In this document: piece after piece, positions 42,724 through 48,766 of the stretch
Layout of the letters: the number at the start of each line of letters is the position of its first letter
Numbering within the stretch: the stretch's first letter is position 1
Assembly (NCBI RefSeq): GCF_000338875.1
Contig: NZ_AOMO01000038.1
Coordinates: 1-48,766 of the forward strand
From: Vibrio mimicus CAIM 602
GTDB taxonomy: Bacteria > Pseudomonadota > Gammaproteobacteria > Enterobacterales > Vibrionaceae
Reading direction: 5' to 3'
DNA length: 48,766 nt
Notes under the pieces: model-generated
The model's database searches: none
What the model saw: only the letters and a program-made list of their open reading frames with translations
Told to the model about the DNA's origin: nothing
Position numbers and translations under genes: made by a program

Positions 42724-43464
42724 CTATTCCTCTTTCAGCGCTTGCTGATATTTACGATGCTTAAATTCATCGTTAACCCGCTGTAGCGGACAATAATCGA
42801 TATTATTGTGCACATTTTTTATTAACGCCATAACGCGGTTCTTCTCATCAAATGAATTAAAATAAAGTGTCCCCATAAATGAAAATATAAATATTGGATC
42901 TCTCACTAATTCTGTATTAAAGATCAGCATCTTTTCTTTGATGGGATCAAAAACAATCAATTGGTCAGCAAAGTAAAACTCTTTCTGATGCACAGTGGGA
43001 TGGAATTTGGTCAAACCAAAAGCCAGCAGGGCAAAACCGCCTGCACCAACAAACGCTAACGGACCAACGACGGCTAAGGCTAACAAACAGACCGCAATCC
43101 CCACCCAAGCAAAACCGCGTACAAAAGTGTAGGCCGCATCCGGGATCACTTCTTGATCGGTATAATGCACACCCGCTTGCGTTAAGCTGTAACAATAGCG
43201 GTGGTCGGGCATAAAAAGATACCTTGCCACAAGCGCAAACACTATTCCAAAGATCATAAACCCCCAAAAACCCTTACTGTTAAAGGGAATATCGCCGAGG
43301 GGGATAAATAATAAGGCTGGTAAAAAACCAGCAAAGATTCCAATAACCCAACGCGCGATATCACCTCGTCGCTCTGAAAATGCCACACATTCCCACTGAT
43401 ACAAAACCTCACTGCTGTGTAAATTTGCCTTTAACTGCTCTAACTCATCTTTATCAATTAACAT
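42724..43464 (-). CDS. tsiV2: T6SS immunity protein TsiV2
   Basis: Inner-membrane protein of 246 residues, encoded with its start adjoining the vasX stop (TAA-ATG). Two helix pairs (about 37-85 and 118-153) are followed by a soluble C-terminal domain. It protects the cell from its own and its sisters' VasX, which forms pores in the inner membrane. Its position immediately behind vasX identifies it as the cognate antidote. The ribosome site AGGAAAG lies inside the last codons of vasX. Compared with the orphan copy, the differing block is residues 27-82, a candidate for effector specificity. Confidence 0.93.
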   Translation of the reverse strand: MLIDKDELEQLKANLHSSEVLYQWECVAFSERRGDIARWVIGIFAGFLPALLFIPLGDIPFNSKGFWGFMIFGIVFALVARYLFMPDHRYCYSLTQAGVHYTDQEVIPDAAYTFVRGFAWVGIAVCLLALAVVGPLAFVGAGGFALLAFGLTKFHPTVHQKEFYFADQLIVFDPIKEKMLIFNTELVRDPIFIFSFMGTLYFNSFDEKNRVMALIKNVHNNIDYCPLQRVNDEFKHRKYQQALKEE

Positions 43465-46400
43465 TTAACTCTTTCCTACAACGAGATTTCTTGTTGCAAT
43501 ATCATTCGCCTCTGCAGATTGTAAATCCAATTCTCCGGCGCGAGTTCCGCGGGCGCAAAATTTGAGACTCTGTTCCTTGACCCAATGCAGTGGTAGTGAA
43601 ACGCAAACTCCAACGGTATCCTTCTCACTGCCACCCAGTGTAATGCGATATACTGGCTGGTTATCTTCAATACTCCATTTTCCCTGTTGTTCATTGATGA
43701 GTATTGGTGTTACCGCCTCCCTTTGCCGTTGATAATATGCCGGCTGCGCTGGCAAACGGGTTATTTGCAAGCCTATCGTCTGCCCTTTAAGATAATCGGG
43801 TAACGTGAGTTCTAACTGCCATTGTAAAGAACCTGAATCCATCCATTGCGCTGCTTTACGTTGCGTAACTTGACTCAACCGAAGACTCGGACGATGGAGA
43901 AGGCGCTCTAACTCGGTCAATTCTTTGCCTACCGACCAATGAGCACTCTCTTTCCCCCACATCGATTTTGATAACCAGATTTCTAACTCTGAGCGTTTAA
44001 ACACATTGGTCAAAATCACCCCGATCAAATAGACAATACCAATCACAGCAAAACCGGCGGCCATCCAACCAGCACTGATGGCTGCGATTGTTCCAAAACC
44101 TATAAATCGACTTACTCCATATAAAACTAACTGCACAGCAAAAATAGCCATCTGTGTTACCGTCGCTCCCCCTTTTAACAAATAACCGAAGCGTTCAAGA
44201 TCGGTTTTACTGCTGTCATTAAACTTACCCCAGCTTTCCCATGTTTCTAATGCGCTGGCAATCATGCCCACGGTAGCCACCAAGGCGATGGATTTAGAAA
44301 AAGTTTTTAGGGCATCTTGCATTGTCGTGCCCGCAGTAGTCTGTAATGCCCTTTTCAGCGGCGATTCTAAAAGTTGTTGATTACTGGCTATCGTCTTCCA
44401 AACGCGCCCAGCACTAATAGCTCCGGCGGCCACAATGGTATAGCCAGTGGCATAAATGGCTTCGCCCAACGCCGGATTCTTCGAAGGATCCCAACTGGGG
44501 TATTGTGCGACCTTATAGCGGATATTCTCCAAAACCGCCGTGGTATTCCATAGGTTCAGCGCAAACAGCAAGCCCCCTAATCCACCCAGTTTCTGACTCA
44601 CCGACGCGCTACTGGTTTTGACGTTTTTCGATAGCGCGCTCAGTTTCTCATTTACCGACTGCTGAAAAGTGTTCATCACCGCTTGGTTTTTGAGCGTCAG
44701 CATCATCGGCAGTTCACTACTGAGTAATTGCCCTAGCTTACGTTGTGCGGATTGCGCGGTCGCAATTTGATGGTTTTTCGGGCTCACATTACCGGGTTTG
44801 AATTCCAGAGCATCATTCATCTCTTGCAAAATGGCATTCAGCTTAGTCTCAAATTGCTTAAGCTCAGCCGCATATTTGGGATTATGTTGCAACACCGCCT
44901 CTTCTCGAACTAGGCTTTCCACCAACAGTAAACGAAGGTTAGCCAGCAAACTGGGCGTCCCTCCTTTAGGCTGGTTCTGATAAGGAAACAGCAGCTCCAT
45001 CACCGCTTGCCAACTCTCTTTGGCTTGATTGGCGACCGCTTTTTGCAGTGCACTAAAACTCGATTGAACGGGTTCAATCCATTTCTTAAACCATGCTTTC
45101 TCCTGAATACGTCCATCCCCCGTGAACGTATCCCAGTTAGCGATTGCAGTCGAAAACGCAACCATATCACTAGGACTACTTGTAGAGAGAAAAGCGGTGC
45201 TAAACCCTTGGATATGGTTGTTAATGGCTTGATTTGCCTGCAGGGAAAAGCCAGTTGACGCGAGAGCCATGAGGTTTTTCGGTGAATCAAAACTGAGATC
45301 TTTTTTTAGGATCTCAAGCGATTTTTCATCATGATTGACTTGCGTAACCACCACTAAAAATTGGCTAGTTAATGCTAACAAATACGCTTGCTGAACCTCA
45401 TCTTGGTTATCCATACCAAACAGAAGCGGGTCAAGGCCGAGCTGGTTGAAGGCAGACATAAACTGCGCATAGTGTTGTTTAATCTGTTCATCCAATCCTT
45501 TGAGCTCGGTGTAATGCTCCACCAAAAAGTTATCTAAATCCGCCCAACGCACTTCATCAATAAAGCTGTTGTCTTTTTTGCGCCACTTGCGCATCTGAGC
45601 ACTGGTGGGTTCAAAGCGATAGAGTGTTTTCAATTCCGCCAGTTTCTGCTCCACTCGCTGCTGCATGGGGGCATAGTTTCCCGATGGGGCAAGCCCTTCA
45701 CTGGCTAAAGCATAAGATTCGATTTCGGCCAATTTTGCCGTAGCACAATATTCAGTAATGGCTCTTTCTAGCTCTAAAATACGGATCGGATCTTGTTTTA
45801 CAAAATCGGGAATTTCTTTTTCTTCAAGACGAATTCGGCCTAATGTGCGTGTCAGCTCTGCCATCTGCATTTTATGCTGTTGCGTTTCATCACCAACCGC
45901 TTTAGTTCGCTTTGCCACTTGGGTAGTAAAAGTAACAAATAAATCAGACACATCAGCTAAAGGGTCATTCAGCGCCACAAATAAACCGCAGTTTTGCTCC
46001 GGCAAATCTTGCAGATAATCTTTGCTGCTCACCACCGCTTTGTCGGCCACGAATTTGAATTCCGTACCTTTCACCGCTTCTTCACTTTTTTCTACCGGTA
46101 ATGAAGGGGTACAGGTAGCTTTAAAAATATCCTGCTCAGCCGGCGTCCCGATGTCCGCCACATAGTCTTCAAGATACTGAGCAAAATGCGCATGAGGGTG
46201 AGTACCATTGGACTCAAACTGTTTAAGGCTCACTTTACGCATCACAGCATGACGGCTGCTGGTATTGGAGCGCATATGCTCACACACTCGCCACGTCCAT
46301 CGTTGATGCGCATAACCGATAGAGAGCGTGTGCTGGGCGGGATAGAGTAAACAGCTTTTGCTTTCACCTTTCGAACCGCGCTCGTGAGTGGGTTTGCTTG

Positions 46401-46728
46401 CCTCATCATCAGACCAATCAATTTTGGTCAACTTGCAGCCAGCGACTTCATATTCGTGCAGTGTTTTTGCAGTTTCATCATAGACATAGAGCCAACCATC
46501 ACGTAGTTGCCTTAAGGTGTAACTGCGCTGTTTGATAGAGAATTGGCCTTTCCACTGTCGATCCGCTTTGGGTAAAGGGTGTAATGCTTGACCTTGATCA
46601 TCATAAACATCAAAGGCGTAACGAACAGGAATTATCCCTATTAACGGCTGTTTAAAAGGACATGCACTGGCTGGATTTTGTGCATCATTGCTCTGCCCTG
46701 TTTTCGCAGCATGATTGGGATTACTCAT
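43465..46728 (-). CDS. vasX: T6SS pore-forming effector VasX
   Basis: Effector of 1087 residues injected by the type VI system to disrupt the inner membrane of competing bacteria and amoebae. The N-terminus (CPFKQPLIGIIPVRYAFDVY, then LRQLRDGWLYVYDE) is the toxin VasX N-terminal region that takes it to its adaptor. The middle is long and helical (about 260-700). The C-terminal third has several hydrophobic segments: about 730-745, 780-800, 820-835 and 866-925 (MAIFAVQLVLYGVSRFIGFG, ISAGWMAAGFAVIGIVYLIG). A soluble tail follows. The ATG overlaps the vasW stop by 4 bases. The tail is shared almost unchanged with the orphan fragment downstream. Confidence 0.96.
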   Translation of the reverse strand: MSNPNHAAKTGQSNDAQNPASACPFKQPLIGIIPVRYAFDVYDDQGQALHPLPKADRQWKGQFSIKQRSYTLRQLRDGWLYVYDETAKTLHEYEVAGCKLTKIDWSDDEASKPTHERGSKGESKSCLLYPAQHTLSIGYAHQRWTWRVCEHMRSNTSSRHAVMRKVSLKQFESNGTHPHAHFAQYLEDYVADIGTPAEQDIFKATCTPSLPVEKSEEAVKGTEFKFVADKAVVSSKDYLQDLPEQNCGLFVALNDPLADVSDLFVTFTTQVAKRTKAVGDETQQHKMQMAELTRTLGRIRLEEKEIPDFVKQDPIRILELERAITEYCATAKLAEIESYALASEGLAPSGNYAPMQQRVEQKLAELKTLYRFEPTSAQMRKWRKKDNSFIDEVRWADLDNFLVEHYTELKGLDEQIKQHYAQFMSAFNQLGLDPLLFGMDNQDEVQQAYLLALTSQFLVVVTQVNHDEKSLEILKKDLSFDSPKNLMALASTGFSLQANQAINNHIQGFSTAFLSTSSPSDMVAFSTAIANWDTFTGDGRIQEKAWFKKWIEPVQSSFSALQKAVANQAKESWQAVMELLFPYQNQPKGGTPSLLANLRLLLVESLVREEAVLQHNPKYAAELKQFETKLNAILQEMNDALEFKPGNVSPKNHQIATAQSAQRKLGQLLSSELPMMLTLKNQAVMNTFQQSVNEKLSALSKNVKTSSASVSQKLGGLGGLLFALNLWNTTAVLENIRYKVAQYPSWDPSKNPALGEAIYATGYTIVAAGAISAGRVWKTIASNQQLLESPLKRALQTTAGTTMQDALKTFSKSIALVATVGMIASALETWESWGKFNDSSKTDLERFGYLLKGGATVTQMAIFAVQLVLYGVSRFIGFGTIAAISAGWMAAGFAVIGIVYLIGVILTNVFKRSELEIWLSKSMWGKESAHWSVGKELTELERLLHRPSLRLSQVTQRKAAQWMDSGSLQWQLELTLPDYLKGQTIGLQITRLPAQPAYYQRQREAVTPILINEQQGKWSIEDNQPVYRITLGGSEKDTVGVCVSLPLHWVKEQSLKFCARGTRAGELDLQSAEANDIATRNLVVGKS

Positions 46729-47612
46729 CCTTGTACCTCCTGTGATGATTGTGAATATTGATAAGCTAGCCCTGCGGCAGCTTCAATGCGTTGCGAAGGC
46801 GTATGACTTGAAGCCTGATGCAACAAAAGGTCAATCTCGGGATACTTCCCTTTTTCAAGAGCATCAACGCCTAAAAACCCCAACACATTAAAAAACAGCA
46901 TTAAATCTCGCTCACTGCTAAAGCCCTGCTGGTAAGCCCATTGAGCATGACGATGAAATAGTTCAGGGTGAGATTGCCACTGCTGCGCTAAATCCGGAAA
47001 CCACTGCTGTACATGCCGCTCGACCGTTTCTAAGGTATTAAGCCATGTGATGTTGCCAAGCCGTTGCCACTGCTCATCGGTTAGCTTGAATCGCACAGGA
47101 GTGTCCTGAGTCGCCGTCAGTTCTGGTCGTTGCACATATTGCCAACCTTGACGTGTCGGCAACCAAGCTCGATTGATCACTTTCCACAGTGGTTGGCATT
47201 GGGTACTCAAAAGTACATACGCGCATTCACTGTTCGCCATTTTAAGAAACACCGTTGAACCATAAGGGGATTCCACTTGGATCAAACGACGCAGTTGTTC
47301 AGCAATCTCTTCAATAGAGCCTAAAGAAGCAAAAAAGAACCCAGCTAACCCTTGATTCTGCTCAAGGAACCAGGTTTTAACCGTATCCGTTGCTAACACG
47401 AGATAAGGAGACACCTCTTTAAGCTGCTCAAAAGGCGGAAAAAGGTACAAAGGCTCCAAAACCAATTCACCCGATAGACGATACAAGGCTTGTGCTAGAT
47501 GGCTGATTTGAGCACCATCAACCAAAAGGTAAAGCCTTTCTTGTGTATCCATTTCCATCTCTGGAACCGAGCTCACCCAGTTATGCACGACAAAGGAATT
47601 TGTTGAACGCAT
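46725..47612 (-). CDS. vasW: T6SS effector adaptor VasW (DUF4123)
   Basis: Cytoplasmic chaperone of 295 residues with the DUF4123 domain in the first half (LYLLVDGAQI..., LEPLYLFPPFEQLKEVSPYLV, GLAGFFFASLGSIEEIAEQLRRL, VFLKMANSE). DUF4123 proteins load a cognate effector onto the tip of VgrG. The start overlaps the vgrG stop (TAATG) and its own stop overlaps vasX, so the three are translated from one mRNA in loading order. In V. cholerae VasW is needed for VasX delivery. Confidence 0.94.
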   Translation of the reverse strand: MRSTNSFVVHNWVSSVPEMEMDTQERLYLLVDGAQISHLAQALYRLSGELVLEPLYLFPPFEQLKEVSPYLVLATDTVKTWFLEQNQGLAGFFFASLGSIEEIAEQLRRLIQVESPYGSTVFLKMANSECAYVLLSTQCQPLWKVINRAWLPTRQGWQYVQRPELTATQDTPVRFKLTDEQWQRLGNITWLNTLETVERHVQQWFPDLAQQWQSHPELFHRHAQWAYQQGFSSERDLMLFFNVLGFLGVDALEKGKYPEIDLLLHQASSHTPSQRIEAAAGLAYQYSQSSQEVQG

Positions 47613-48766
47613 TAATTTCCCTTTGCCTCTTCACACACTTCACACACAGGTGCAGGACCTTTGAGTGCTTCAATTTGTCGCGCCTTAAGTAAAGGCGACA
47701 TAGACTGCTGAGTGGGAGTTACCGCGGCTAGCTCAATCTCTTGCAGTGTTTGGGCTTTATCAACCCCTTGTGGCAACTCGGCCACTTTACCGCCATAACC
47801 TGAGCCGCTGCCTACGCTGCCGCCGGAGTTGAGGTTAATGGCAGAGCCGACGACATGCACACCGCCGGCATCGACTTTGATAAAACTGCCGCCGGCTTTG
47901 ATGGTGAGCTCGTTGCCTGCCTCTAAGACCAGTTTATTGCCCGCTTTGAGGTGAACCTCAGTACCTGCATCATAAATCGCTTTGCTGCCGATTTTTTGCT
48001 GCAATGAACCGCCGATTTCGCTGCTGCTGTCGAGTTTGACGAGCGTGCGACTCTCCTCCTCCACCGTCAGGTGTTGATTGTGCTTAATCTGGGTGAACTG
48101 GTCATTTTCAACGGTCAGGTGTTGGTCGTGGCGAATGACCGTGGTGTGGTCGTTTTCAATCAAACCATCAAAGTCTTTCTGTGCATGCAGGTAGATTTGC
48201 TCTTTGCCCGCTTGGTCTTCAAAACTGAGCTCGTTAAAGCCTTCCCCTTGGTGCGTCTCGGTACGCAGCACGGTTTTGGTTTTGTGCTCAGGCAAGCTGT
48301 ATGGCGGCGTATTGGTCGCGTGATAGGTGCGACCGGTGATAATGGGTTGGTCTGGGTCACCGTTTAAGAAGGAAACAATCACTTCGTGGCCGATGCGCGG
48401 AATGGCGATAAAGCCGTATTGGCTGCCCGCCCAACCTTGTGACACACGCACCCAACAGGAGCTCTGCTCGTTACCGTTGGAGTAGCGGTCCCACGGGAAG
48501 TGGATTTTCACGCGACCGTGTTCATCACAGAAGATTTCTTCTCCTTCAGGGCCAACGACCGTGGCTATCATTGGGCCATCAACTTGCGGTTTAGGTTGTG
48601 GCTCGGCACGCCAGTGGAGATGCCCAGGAATTAAGCTGAACTGGTTGCTGTAGGTCGTTGCACCACTGCCACCGTCTTCTTGTAGCGCTTGCGGCTGCTC
48701 ACCTTGGTGATTCACCGATACCACCACCCAATCTCGGTTCATCGCAGGGTCAAGGTGCTCTTGCAG
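47612..48766 (-). CDS. vgrG2: T6SS spike protein VgrG-2, C-terminal part (runs off right edge)
   Basis: 384 codons are visible and the frame stays open to the window edge (LQEHLDPA precedes the first internal Met), so the N-terminal gp27-like part lies outside. It contains the OB-fold/gp5 region ([53 protein letters not shown]) and then the beta-helix needle of short repeats ([60 protein letters not shown]). No catalytic extension such as the actin-crosslinking or lysozyme domains of VgrG-1/3 is present; the end is a short tail with CEVCEE. This agrees with VgrG-2 of the cluster carrying VasX. Confidence 0.95.
   Translation of the reverse strand: MQEHLDPAMNRDWVVVSVNHQGEQPQALQEDGGSGATTYSNQFSLIPGHLHWRAEPQPKPQVDGPMIATVVGPEGEEIFCDEHGRVKIHFPWDRYSNGNEQSSCWVRVSQGWAGSQYGFIAIPRIGHEVIVSFLNGDPDQPIITGRTYHATNTPPYSLPEHKTKTVLRTETHQGEGFNELSFEDQAGKEQIYLHAQKDFDGLIENDHTTVIRHDQHLTVENDQFTQIKHNQHLTVEEESRTLVKLDSSSEIGGSLQQKIGSKAIYDAGTEVHLKAGNKLVLEAGNELTIKAGGSFIKVDAGGVHVVGSAINLNSGGSVGSGSGYGGKVAELPQGVDKAQTLQEIELAAVTPTQQSMSPLLKARQIEALKGPAPVCEVCEEAKGN

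Larger units (their letters stand above)
42686..43658 (-). repeat. Tandem repeat copy B (vasX 3' end, tsiV2, terminator)
   Basis: The resident unit; see copy A. Homology ends at about 43658 within the vasX tail. Confidence 0.85.

Noticed and set aside
46725..46728. Frameshift or gene fusion between vasW and vasX
   Set aside because: The 4-base ATGA overlap is ordinary translational coupling, and both proteins are full length.

Overview
The window is chromosomal DNA from a Vibrio, almost certainly Vibrio cholerae chromosome II, read in the opposite direction to the usual numbering. Recognition is by recall, without a database search. The strongest anchors are a 462-residue dicarboxylate transporter whose two SNT motifs fall at residues 150-152 and 377-379, as in the crystallised VcINDY; a PilZ protein matching PlzD (VCA0042); the ChiA-2 type chitinase; a DUF368 C55-P translocase; and a type VI secretion (T6SS) auxiliary cluster ending in VgrG-2, VasW, VasX and TsiV2. 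No tRNA, rRNA, CRISPR array, prophage or integron cassette array was seen.

Left part (1-9000). The left edge is the end of an IS4-family, IS50-like insertion sequence. It appears to sit inside the terminator hairpin of a DEAD-box RNA helicase gene. Next come a Braun-type lipoprotein and, facing it, an L,D-transpeptidase, the enzyme class that anchors such lipoproteins to peptidoglycan. The transpeptidase is the last gene of a compact leftward operon: DUF523/DUF1722 protein, MerR/LitR-like regulator, photolyase, transpeptidase. The operon promoter carries four TGTACA boxes in two equally spaced pairs, which suggests a light-responsive regulon. Purine nucleoside phosphorylase (deoD) diverges from it and is followed by a protein with two zinc ribbons that looks like a domesticated transposase.

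Middle part (9000-29500). Two overlapping TPR proteins end in a degenerate and an intact GGDEF domain respectively. They are followed by a DUF3302/HlyD pair, a large exported tricorn-like protease, a DUF2975/XRE pair, a small acetyltransferase, the c-di-GMP receptor PlzD, and the glutamate transporter GltS with a possible structured RNA upstream. After these come the DUF368 translocase, a copper-delivery group (anchored small protein, SCO1, PCu(A)C), the serine/threonine transporter SstT, a secreted lipoprotein M28 aminopeptidase, a PAP2 phosphatase and an HDOD protein.

Right part (29500-48766). This holds a Tat-exported PhoX-type phosphatase, an IclR regulator with an arginase-fold protein that has lost its metal ligands, the modular chitinase, a YccT-family protein, VcINDY, an AEC transporter, a membrane acyltransferase and a MAPEG protein. 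The T6SS cluster runs leftward from the right edge: vgrG-2, vasW, vasX and tsiV2, then an orphan VasX tail with a second immunity gene. The second immunity unit is a tandem copy of the 3' end of the first, including its terminator hairpin. The two immunity proteins differ almost only in one N-terminal block, the pattern expected when an effector module is displaced by recombination and the old immunity gene is kept.
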